Assembly: GCA_002102555.1 (NCBI GenBank) | Contig: MCFL01000023.1 | Location: 186,001-250,000, forward strand | Direction: 5' to 3' | Length of the DNA: 64,000 bases | Source: Catenaria anguillulae PL171 | Lineage: Eukaryota; Blastocladiomycota; Blastocladiomycetes; Blastocladiales; Catenariaceae | Shown: piece by piece, positions 34,534-43,813 of the stretch | Layout of the letters: the number at the start of each line of letters is the position of its first letter | How positions within the stretch are numbered: position 1 is the first letter of the stretch | The notes under the pieces: generated by a model | What the model was told of the DNA's origin: nothing | Databases searched by the model: none | What the model saw: the letters and a program-made list of their open reading frames with translations, nothing else | Translations under genes and position numbers: made by a program

Positions 34534-36508
34534 CTATTCCATGCCACATATCCGCTCGTCATTCACACACGCCAACACCACCGATTCCCACCTTGCCACT
34601 CTCGCAAATCCCCAAATCCCACCTTCTACCAGCCGCACGCACAGCGAGTCTGCGTGCGTCGGCGACGGCGATGCTTTGGGCAGTTGCTTGGCAACAACTA
34701 TCGCCCGCTGAACCCGATGCGTTAACTGTGCGGCCTGCATGGCCCACGTTGACTGCGCCACGTTCCTGTCGAGCAAGTGCGCGGCAAACTAGACAGACAA
34801 ATGACATGGACAAGGTCAGCGCACATTGAGCGTCATCCCACCAACTTGAACGCATTGCAACACACCTTGAGCTCGACAGCCTGAGCCAAATCCGGAGCCA
34901 ATTCCTGCACAATGACCCGCATGCCCACGCGGTCCTTGACGAGCAAGGCAGCAATGGCCGCCTCCACGGCCACCAGCTCGCGACTGATGCCCGGTGTTAA
35001 TTGCGGAATCAAGTACCTGGCCCACCGAAACGTTTGCACATGCGCTCCACGAACCACGTGGTAGTCGATCAAGTCCATTGCACATTGGTTTCGAGCTTGG
35101 TCTCTGTGTCAGGAGAACAATGAGCCGAGCCGTATTGACGAGGTACACACAGCATGGCTCCACAACGTACGTTGATGCAACAACCCACCCGGCCACCCGC
35201 ACATTGGCTTCATCCACATGTGAGTCAGCCCACGCACCGATCCAAGCTGCAAGTTCGCCGATCGACTCTGAGTTGCACCAATCCAGATTCGGCGCTTGCT
35301 GCACACGAGCCACCATGTCGGCCGGCACCATATCGTCGTCCATGTGCTGGCTCCCGGTATCGGTCTTTGACGCGGGCGCGGGCGCGACCGCCACGGCCAG
35401 CATTCCCACAATCTTTTCCATCGCCGCCCGATCTCGACTTGGCACACTGGCCAGCGTCACCGTCAACAGTCGTGCAAGGGCCAACGTCACTTGTGCAAGC
35501 AAGTGTGCGTGCGGGCTGGGCAATGCGCCGGGGTCAGCAGATGCAATCGCGTCGGCCGCACGATGCATGTGTGCGAGCAACAGCGACAGACCTAGGGCCG
35601 TGTCGCGCGGGTCGGTGAATTGAGTCCAGAGCGCTGTGCAATGCAATCAATGCAAGGGATGAAAACTTGGGATCATGCGCTGGGAATAAATGAGGACTGT
35701 GGAGTACCTTGCGAGATGTTCCAGTAAACGGTCACGGCGAGTAGTGGGTTGGTGGGTTCGATCGACTTGACTTTTTTCAGTTTGGCGAGCACATCTAATC
35801 CACCATGGCGAGTGGCGAGAAACCGGAGTGCGGGTGAGGTGAAAGCGGTCAAGAAAACAAGAAGAATATAGCGCATACCGCCGAGCTCGGCGCTCGTAGG
35901 TGCTTGTGTAGGTCCTGCCGCCGCAAATCCTACGCTCTGACTCTCACTCCCTGCCGTGTTCCTCGTCGACGAGCGATTTGGTTTCGGCCCACCCGTGGCG
36001 GAGCCAGCTCCACCGGCCACCTTGCCGAGCTTTTTCACGGCATCCTTGTGCTTGCCCGACTGCTCGTGTGCTGTGCAGGTGGCCTGCGACGCAAACGACT
36101 TTTTGCACGCCGAGCAGTACCAAGCGCCCGTGGGTGTGCGGACAATGATGGCTTGGGAGGATGACGATGGGGAGCTTGGGGTGGATGCCGACGAAGCCGA
36201 AGCTGGCCGCGAAGGCGAAGATTGCGGGTGCTGCTGGACAGTTGAGGTGGTGGACGTGCGAGTGGGCGTGGACGATGTAGCGGGGATGGTGGAGGGGGAT
36301 GGGAGGGCAGAGGGCGGGAGAGAAGAGAAGACTAGTTGCTTGGGAGAGGTGTCAGCCGGATGGTCGGTCGATAGACAACAGAGCGCCAAGGAGAGATGGA
36401 CGGACTTGAGAATGGACTGGCGTGACTTGGGGGCAGCGAGTTGAGCAGAGGAGCGAGTTGCCGAAGCACATCGGGAATGGTGGGCCGTTGTGGACTCGGA
36501 GCCGACAT
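34534..36508 (-). CDS. C2H2 zinc-finger protein with helical C-terminus
   Basis: Six exons with consistent phases: 36508-36406, 36331-35879, 35794-35708, 35633-35171, 35103-34866, 34788-34534 (introns 67-84 bases), giving 532 residues. The protein begins MSAPSPQRPTIPDVLRQLAP and has a Ser/Thr/Pro-rich linker. It then carries one C2H2 finger (WYCSACKKSFASQATCTAHE then GKH, with KKSFASQATCTAHEQSGKH-type spacing seen in RNA-binding JAZ-type fingers). The remaining ~300 residues are mostly helical and Ala/Leu-rich, with no motif I can name. Nuclear or RNA-related function is possible but unproven. It is convergent with the sorbosone-dehydrogenase-type gene on its 3' side. Confidence 0.75.
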
Positions 36509-36726
36509 TATTAATATTTATATTGCTTCATGTGACATGCATGCCAAAGTCATTCATTTGGGGCACATAAAATATTGCACTCGATCATTTCGAACAACTC
36601 GTTGATGTCCTCATCAACAACAGAGACTCGGCGAGCTTATTGTCTGCCGCCGAGCAATGCCAAGGGATAACACAACATCGAATTGTCTTGTGACGATAAA
36701 TATGATGGATAGAGGTATGTATGTAT

Positions 36727-36757
36727 GAAGGAAGGAAGGAAGCGAGGAAGGAAGGAG
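36727..36757. repeat. GAAG microsatellite
   Basis: About eight imperfect GAAG/GAGG units in the region between the zinc-finger gene and ASF1, about 60 bases beyond the ASF1 stop codon. Confidence 0.8.
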
Positions 36758-36813
36758 GACAATAGACTTACGGACACGCGGAGGAGACACAATCCAAACA
36801 AGCACTTGCTCAC

Positions 36814-37551
36814 TCAAGACGAGGCGGGCACTTGTGCTTGCTGCTGCCCAGCAGCACTGGGAGACCCAAAGGCCATCATGCCACTACCAGCGCCACCAGC
36901 GGGGCCACCCGCCGTTGATACGGACGCTGACGTGGTGTCCGACAAGACGCTCTCGTCCTCCACGTCCATTCCGACGATATCGCCATCATCGTGCGCTTGG
37001 TCGCCGCCACTGGCCGCGTCCATGGAATAGTACTTGTCCTTTGGGTTTTCCCAGTTCAAATGGAACCTCGTGACGCGGGGCTTGTCGGCCAGGATGTTGC
37101 GCACAAGGTCGTCGGCCTTTGGTTGCTGGCCACCAGGCAAGGTTGTGGGTGGCTCTAGACCGGCGGCAGTGGCAGCAGCAGCAGCAGCAACGAGCTCGGG
37201 ATGCTCAATGTTGACGAGGTATCCGATTCGGACAAACTCACAGTCCATGTACGAGACCTGGAGCGAGACGACGGTGCATCCGAGGAGGTCCGAAGTTGGG
37301 ATGAGGGCTGGGTTGGGGGCGGGTGCCTCGAGGGTGAAGCGGTTGATGCCGAGCGGGATGGGCCCGACCGAGACTTGCTCGAGGACCTGGTCTTTTGCCT
37401 TGTTGGACGGGGACGAGACATAGATGACCTTGAACTCGAGGTCGTCCTTGAGCTCGGCAATGCACTCGAGCGTGATCTCAAAAGCAAAAGGTGCGAGGAA
37501 GGGCCCGATCGGGTTGGCGATTTTCACGTCGGTGATGGTGACATAGGACAT
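36814..37551 (-). CDS. ASF1: Histone chaperone ASF1
   Basis: 245 residues, single exon, ATG at 37551 (MSYVTITDVKIANPIGPFLA). The conserved Asf1 fold is complete: AFEITLECIAELKDDLEFKV, VSVGPIPLGINRFTLEAPAP, EFVRIGYLVN, and the hallmark RNILADKPRVTRFHLNWE. ASF1 binds the H3-H4 dimer and passes it to CAF-1 or HIRA during chromatin assembly. An Ala/Gly/Pro-rich insertion of about 25 residues lies between the EFVRIGYLVN strand and the RNILA motif, and the tail is acidic then Gly/Ser-rich as in other fungi. The frame is open upstream of 37551 but without coding character. Very high confidence. Confidence 0.97.
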   Translation of the reverse strand: MSYVTITDVKIANPIGPFLAPFAFEITLECIAELKDDLEFKVIYVSSPSNKAKDQVLEQVSVGPIPLGINRFTLEAPAPNPALIPTSDLLGCTVVSLQVSYMDCEFVRIGYLVNIEHPELVAAAAAATAAGLEPPTTLPGGQQPKADDLVRNILADKPRVTRFHLNWENPKDKYYSMDAASGGDQAHDDGDIVGMDVEDESVLSDTTSASVSTAGGPAGGAGSGMMAFGSPSAAGQQQAQVPASS

Positions 37552-37661
37552 TTTTTGATTGATGGGATGGGATGGGAGTTCGTGGGGTTCTGATGTGCGA
37601 TTGTAGAGTATCGGGAAGAAAATGTATGCATTCATATGTACATCGTATGAAGCTGAAGGCG

Positions 37662-37694
37662 GATGAGATGAGATGAGATGAGATGAGATGAGAG
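37662..37694. repeat. GATGA pentanucleotide microsatellite
   Basis: Six to seven GATGA units in the 5' leader/promoter of ASF1, about 110 bases upstream of its ATG. A second short CTTCA/CTTGA cluster lies at about 37793-37815. Confidence 0.85.
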
Positions 37695-37931
37695 ACAGTG
37701 CGAGTGAGTCATGCATTGCATGTGCATTCAAGGATCGACATTTCAATTCAATGTGCATTGGACACGGGCCGTCGATCCGCCGCCCTTTCTACTTCACTTC
37801 ACTTGACTTCACTTCAAGTGGTGCTGGAAAACCGATTTTTCATTTTCACACGTTGACGGTCCACCCTGCAATTACATAAATAATGCATCAACAAAAGTAA
37901 ACACATAAACATCAGTATCAATATCAGCAAC

Positions 37932-39299
37932 ATGAACAACGACAAGCATGCGCGCACCCGCGCCCTCTTTGAGCGTGCCGTCGCCGCCATTGCCGCCCTG
38001 CCCGCGTCCGCCGCGCCCAACGAATCCATCTCGCTGTCCAACCAGCAGCTGCTCCATTTCTACTCGCTCTACAAGCAAGCCACCCAAGGCGACCTCCCGA
38101 CCTCGTCCCTGCGCCGCCCGGGCCTCTTTGACCTGCGCGGCCGCGCAAAGTACGATGCCTGGCTCGCTCGCCAGGGCACCCCGCAACACGTCGCCATGCG
38201 CCAATACGTCGACCTGTTTATGGCCTTTCTCCGAAAGTTTCCCGATCGCCCCATTGCGCAGCAGTTGCTCGCCGAGTTTGTGAGCGAAGGGGCCATGGTC
38301 AGCCAAGTTGCATCGACCGTGTCGGCTGTGCACGCGTCATCGTCTTCCTCTTCATCCGACGACGACGACGACGACGATTCCGAGCATCAACAAGAGTTGA
38401 GACACCAAGAAGTCATGGATCAAACGCGAGCACCGCTGGGCCAGCCCTCGGCCACAACTCGCCGGCGGGCAAGCATTGCCACGCTCGAAACCGACGCAGG
38501 CGCCAACTCGTTCTACTCGGCAACTGCCACCGCCGACGAAGACGAGGGCGAGGACGCGTCGGCCTCGGACATGTCCCAAGACTTGTCTGCTTCGTCGGAT
38601 GACGACGATGACGGATCCGAAACCGCCTCGGAAACCATGGTCGTGTCTGCACCCGACACGTCGCTCATTTCGCCCGGTCCCGTCCCAAAACCTGTTGGGG
38701 GCCACCACCACCACCATCACCACGTGCACCACCGTCCGCACGGACCGGGATCTTCGTCCTCATCTACCAGCCTCAACACGGCATTTTATCGGCCAGACGA
38801 TACACGCAGCGTCACTTCGGTCGCTACAGTGCGCCCCCCGCCGCGATCGCCACCACCGGTCCCCTCGGATCTCGGCCGGTCCTGGGTCGCGCCCGACCGT
38901 CCCGCGCGTATCCCATCTCCAACGTCGACTCGACCGGCACCCGCCGCGGCAGTACCAGCACGAGATTTCGGCTCGCGTGAGGGCACCGCCGCCGCCGCCT
39001 CAGTGTCACTCACCAGAGATGCGGCAAGCAGCACCAACGTGGCGGATTTACAAGCCCAAATTGCGCGCTTGCAATCACAACTCGCTGCTTCATCTGCGTC
39101 GCCGTCGACCATGGCAAAGAGATCAAGCGCCGGCCTTTTCGTGCGCATGTTGCACGCATCGGGCAGGTGGCTGGTGCGGTCGGTGGTGGCATGGATCGTG
39201 CTGGCGACGGTGGGCAGGGAACTGCGGGCAAGGAACAACAAGGTGTATCGTGTGCTCGAGTGGCTCGTCAAGGTGGCCGTGGGCGTTGAATCCTTGTAA
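37932..39299 (+). CDS. Tail-anchored acyl-CoA-binding protein (ACBD5-like)
   Basis: 455 residues, one exon. Residues ~8-105 form an acyl-CoA-binding domain (LHFYSLYKQATQGDLPTSSL, RRPGLFDLRGRAKYDAW). A disordered acidic middle follows, then a short coiled-coil piece (VADLQAQIARLQSQLAAS) and a C-terminal membrane helix (RWLVRSVVAWIVLATVGREL) that would act as tail anchor. This is the layout of ACBD4/5, peroxisomal membrane proteins that bind VAP proteins at the ER. Residues 193-199 (SFYSATA), flanked by acidic residues, fit a phospho-FFAT motif. A His-rich stretch (HHHHHHHVHH) occurs near residue 260. Lipid binding is family knowledge; contact-site function is inference. Confidence 0.87.
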   Translation: MNNDKHARTRALFERAVAAIAALPASAAPNESISLSNQQLLHFYSLYKQATQGDLPTSSLRRPGLFDLRGRAKYDAWLARQGTPQHVAMRQYVDLFMAFLRKFPDRPIAQQLLAEFVSEGAMVSQVASTVSAVHASSSSSSSDDDDDDDSEHQQELRHQEVMDQTRAPLGQPSATTRRRASIATLETDAGANSFYSATATADEDEGEDASASDMSQDLSASSDDDDDGSETASETMVVSAPDTSLISPGPVPKPVGGHHHHHHHVHHRPHGPGSSSSSTSLNTAFYRPDDTRSVTSVATVRPPPRSPPPVPSDLGRSWVAPDRPARIPSPTSTRPAPAAAVPARDFGSREGTAAAASVSLTRDAASSTNVADLQAQIARLQSQLAASSASPSTMAKRSSAGLFVRMLHASGRWLVRSVVAWIVLATVGRELRARNNKVYRVLEWLVKVAVGVESL

Positions 39300-40369
39300 T
39301 AGCGTATGCGATTGTTTGTGCTTTGCAATGTCAATGTGTGGATACACGTGTAACGATTGTGTGTGTGTGGAGGGGGGGGTGCGGTGTGGGCACCCCATTC
39401 GTTTCATTTGATTTCAAATATGACAGTCATGTTGTGTTGTAACATATTCAAAGCGGCAGACAACGCAAAACACTGTGATTGAGGCATAGCATTCGGAATA
39501 AGTGGATGTCTTGGTTTCGCGTCTGGGAGTGGATCGTGTCCAATGGTCAGGGAGGCACCCATGACCTGCTCGCTGATGCCAGCAAGAATGTTGCAGTGGC
39601 AAGTTGATACAAGGCACCAACAGTGACACCTTGGGATACGCAGTTGTCGCCACCGTAATGCTTGGTCGTGCCCGCAGGTGGCCCTGGCAATTGGCAACTG
39701 CAGGCGAGAAGGGTTTGTGCATCGTAGCATTGGCAAAGTGAAGCAGCAGCTGAGCTGCGTGGACAAAACTTGAGATCGCATCAGACCACAGAGGCTCATG
39801 AAACCAACAATTGAGGTCCGCCGATTCGCCCAACTCGAACTTGGGTCGTCGTACACCTCGCCTCTCTTCGTCCTCTCTTGGCGCAAGACATGCTTACCTA
39901 TCACTTCCATCCCATGTGTCCCAACAATTCAAAGCGTTTTGCCCCTCAACCTCTGCATTGCCCCCGTTCGTCCGTCTCAAGGCCGCCCCTGCTTCGCCGC
40001 CCAGTCGCGACTCGAGCCATCAACGGGCACCTTGGTCGCCGGCGCCGAATGCGCAAGCTAAGGTTGTCGCGGCCTACTTCAAGTCCTGTATTCCTGCAGG
40101 GTCGACATTGAAGCTGTTTGCAAGGCCACGTACGAGATCTTGAAGCCAGCGCCTGTCACCAGTGTGTCGGCGCATTTGTCGAAGATGTCTGGGGCCGACT
40201 TCAAACCTTGGCTCGTCCGAAACGGGCGAAATGCACTTCCCCTTTCGCAAGCCCGCGGCCATTGCGTCGATCGCGGTCGATTTCCCAAGCAAGGCGTCGT
40301 CACCCGAAGTGCAGTGGGCTCTGCACGCGTTTGCGTGTAGGATCGCCGTTGTGAAGCCCAATTGGTTAG
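39300..40369. other. Intergenic or degenerate upstream region of the recombinase gene
   Basis: Several short frames on both strands. The right part (about 39880-40369) contains fragments such as SPEVQWALHAFACRI in one frame and SVSAHLSKMSGADFKPWLV in another. They may be displaced N-terminal exons of the recombinase-like gene, but I could not join them with convincing splice sites. Confidence 0.4.
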
Positions 40370-41612
40370 ATGCAAGCAAGAGGGCCGACAAGCTCGTTTG
40401 AGCATGATTACGCACTTGTGGACGTTGCTGAAACTTGGTTTCGCATTTTGACCAAGGAACTCGGCGACCAACAAGAGCTTGGTTTATTGGCCCGATTTGC
40501 ATTGGCAGCTTTTATTGCAAACTCTTTGCGTTTGGCGGACGTATGCCATTGTTACCAGATCTCGTGCACTCTCCCATATCGTCACCCGCTCACAAAGCAA
40601 CCCACGTGTGACCCGCAAGTCTTGGGGGCGAATGGCATCGATTTGGTCCACAGTATGTTTTTCATTCTCGTTTCTCTAACCAGATTCCCACGGCTCGTCT
40701 AACATTCATTGTACATGCTGCTTAGGCGAAGTGCATCTCTTGCCCGTGTTGTGCATGAAACCGAGCGGATTGTCCGAGAGTCACATGGACAACATGACCT
40801 CTGCTTTCCGACATGTACTTCGGCAAACTGGCCACCATGACAAGCTCTATGTCGACGAGCAAATGCCTGAAGGGACACTCAAAGTCTCTGGAAATCCTTT
40901 CAACGCGACAGCCTTCAAGACTTTCACAAAACACATCAGCAGGGCCTGGCGCAAATTCGGGCAGACAACTCTTCATGCCCGCACGATTTCCGTTTACCAG
41001 TTGCAAGACATGTACAACGCGATTTGCGACCTCGCCAATCATGCCGGCATGGCCATTTTGACTGGACGCGGCACAAGGCGCACGGGTATGTTGGATACTT
41101 GACGCTGTCTGCGTGGATTCATTCTCGATTCTCACGACTCGTGTGCCTCGCGTGTCACAGCAATTCAACGGGCGACTCGTTGTAATGCAACAGCTGTGGA
41201 TATTCGGGAAATTGCGGACCACAAGGATCAGATGACGCTGGCGACATACACACTCGATGCGAGGGCAGGAGGCCAGGCCGAGCGGCTCAAGTACCACATG
41301 GACATTGATCCATGGTTGCTCGAATGGCCATTCCGGCCCGTCCGGCGTAAGCGCTTGGCAGGTGAGGCGATTTTGACAACCAAGGAGGCACACAGGCATG
41401 AGCATGTCCTCCAAGCCGCATTCAGTGACTTGCCTGTTTTCCTAGAAATCGCTCGCTTCTCTCGCTCTCTTGCTTGTTCTTCATTCCTAACGATTGAGTA
41501 TCAATCATTGCCCTTACATTGGCACATGGCTTCTTTTGACACGGACACACTCCGCAACGCACGATACAGTACAATAGCCCTTTTGGAGTCAGCAAAGGTG
41601 GCCATGTTTTGA
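40370..41612 (+). CDS. Tyrosine-recombinase-like gene with introns (Crypton-like candidate)
   Basis: Three exons are joined by phase-consistent introns of 73 and 75 bases: up to 40652, 40726-41085 and 41161-41612. The first contains FIANSLRLADV (Arg codon 40529-40531), matching box I of tyrosine recombinases. The last two join to LTGRGTRRTAIQRAT and then VDIREIADHKDQMTLATYTL. Together these match box II with the R..R region (41076-41081), the H of DHKD, and the candidate nucleophile Tyr at 41247-41249. The usual H of HxxR is not obvious. Start codon and N-terminal exons are uncertain. It could be a Crypton-type element gene or a domesticated copy; no terminal repeats were found. Fold assignment is from motif pattern only. 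Confidence 0.62.
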
Positions 41613-41793
41613 TGTCGCTTCTTGTGTTTTGGCATGGGATGGATGGGGACTGATGAAGGTACATATGCATATGCCATATGGACATGCGACAAAGCAATAC
41701 ACAAGAGATGAAAAATGAAGAATGACAGAAATGAGATGTAGATTGGATGATACAATGAATGCTGCAAGGTTGATACAACATCTGGACAAATAT

Positions 41794-43281
41794 TTACGCA
41801 AACAAGGCAAACACGGCACCGGCCAACCCGAGGCCAGCAACCATGGCCGCGGCCGCCTTTGCGCCCAAATCCGACGCGCTGCCCATGGCATCGCCGGCAT
41901 TGGCGCCACCGGCATTGCCCGTGGTGCTCCGGACACCACCATTGGATCCGCCGCCAACGCCTTGGCCGGCGTTGCCCGACGTGCTGCCGCCACCATTGTT
42001 GCTACCGCTGGCGGCGTTCGGGTCGGCAAACTTGATGTCGAATGTATCCGCCTTGCGTGTGTCCTCTTGGAAGCACTTGATCTCGACCCAGTCCACAAAC
42101 ATCTTGCGGACTTGACCGCGCTTGCTCGCGTCCTTGCACCAGTCGGTCTCGCCGCCGGCCCAGTCTTGCGTGCCCTTGAGCGTGTTGCAGCCGGCGTCCC
42201 ACACGGAGAAGAAAACACGCTGGATGGCGCGCGGGTAGTCGTTCTTCACGTCGGCGGGAGTAAATGAGCGGATCTCTTTGCCATCAATGAGGAAGCGGGT
42301 ACGGTCAGGTTTCCTGTTGGAAGGAACAAAAACGTTAGCACGGTTTCGATGAGACGACGGAGATGAATGAACGAATACAAGACCAGTCAAGTGTATACGT
42401 GTGATAATCTGAGTCGTGCGATTGGCCCGAGCCCGAGGGGAAGTACCACTTGCCACCCTTGGTCCAGTCGAGTTGGCCTGGTCATGAGATGGATGTGTGA
42501 GTTGATCGTGGGTCGTCAAGGTACAATATGGCCGGCATGGAATCAAGCGAGGAGAAGGTGCATACCGTTGACGTAGAAGCTATTGATAGAGTACAGCGGA
42601 GGTGAGAAAAAGTGTCCCATTGAAGGAAAACGTGAGCTGAGCGACCACCACGTACTTTGTCTGAATTTCGCTCGGGTTGGCACCCAACATTTCAAAGTCC
42701 AACTCGTCGCCAATGGTATCCGAGATACTCGTCTTGGTGATGAATGACGACACAACACCACGACCGGGTGCCGTCTTGATGCGGGCGGTAATCTCGCCAT
42801 ACTGCATGTACCTGAGACCGGGAATGGTGGCGCCCTGACCGCCACCCTTGCCCTCCTTTGCGGCATCCGACCACTTGAGTTCCAGGACCAAGTTGCCGCC
42901 CTCAATATAGGCATTGTCGGTACCAGAGTACTCTTTCCAAAAGCTGGCCGCGTCTGGGTGGGTGTAGTTTGTCTTGTTAATCAAGACCTTGGGATCGTTG
43001 AAGTCCTCGCGGAACGATTTGCACAAAGGGACGGGGATGCATTTGCCGCCAAACGACTTGGAGGGGTCGCAACCTTCGGTCAGCAGGCAGCCCGCAACGG
43101 GGTCGCGCCGGCAAAAGGTGCCCGAGCAGCATGGCGTCCATTCTGTGCACGTGTTGGCGCACGTCTGGCGGGGGAACAGCTTTGCGATTTCGGCGTCGGG
43201 GAGGTCCTGGGCAGAGGCCGGGATGGTGGCGGCGGCCAGCAGGAGCGCGGCCGTGGTGGCGAGGAGGAGGGGTGTGTGCAT
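41794..43281 (-). CDS. CRH-family GH16 cell-wall transglycosylase, GPI-anchored
   Basis: Exons 43281-42656, 42579-42566, 42477-42384 and 42313-41794 encode 417 residues; the second exon is only 14 bases. After the signal peptide (TAALLLAAATIPASAQ) comes a Cys-rich, chitin-binding-like module. Then follows the GH16 domain with catalytic motif DELDFEMLG (nucleophile and acid/base Glu), TNFYVNGQLDW and HTYTLDWKPDRTRFLIDGKE. Crh proteins crosslink chitin to beta-glucan in the fungal wall. The C-terminus is Asn/Gly/Ser-rich ending in a hydrophobic tail (AAAMVAGLGLAGAVFALFA), a GPI-attachment signal. Divergent with the CLC gene; they share about 530 bases of upstream DNA. Confidence 0.92.
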
Positions 43282-43813
43282 TGTTGTTGATGAGAATGGC
43301 AATGTGGGTAGATGTGTGTGGTCGTCTACTCGTTGTCGTTGTCGTTGTGGTCAACTCGCGGTGCGGTGGCGGTGGATGGCACTTATTGAAGAAGATGCAT
43401 GCAGGCGAAAACTTTGCCGACAACGTCCATGCATGCATACGAGAGAGGGAGTGCAGGACTGGGTGAGGGTTTGATGAGGGAACGGGCTGCGGTCCAGTGA
43501 AACGTTGAAGAGACACTCTGATTGGTTCCAGCCAGCCCCTTCACCTGCCGGCCCTCGAGATCGCCAGCCCCAGACAGCCACCCAAACCCCGCCTTCTAGA
43601 ACACGCTTCGAAGGTTATTTGTGTGACCGATAGTCGCGAGCGATCGGTGGGCCACTGACTGTCACCGCCTTTCGATAGCATTTCGATAGGCATACCTTGC
43701 AATGAATATTGGCCTTGCCATGATATACATACAGAACTGATTTCCACGGATAAGCAGTCAGTACTGGACGCATTTGCACCGCACAGTCAAGGCGCTTCAA
43801 AGTCACCCACACC
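43282..43813. promoter_or_regulatory. Divergent promoter region of CRH and CLC genes
   Basis: 532 bases between two diverging ATGs with no supported reading frame. No specific factor sites can be claimed. Confidence 0.45.

Noticed and set aside
39404-39910. A 168-codon minus-strand frame near the recombinase gene
   Set aside because: Cys/Ser-rich, no family resemblance and no consistent neighbours; judged chance.
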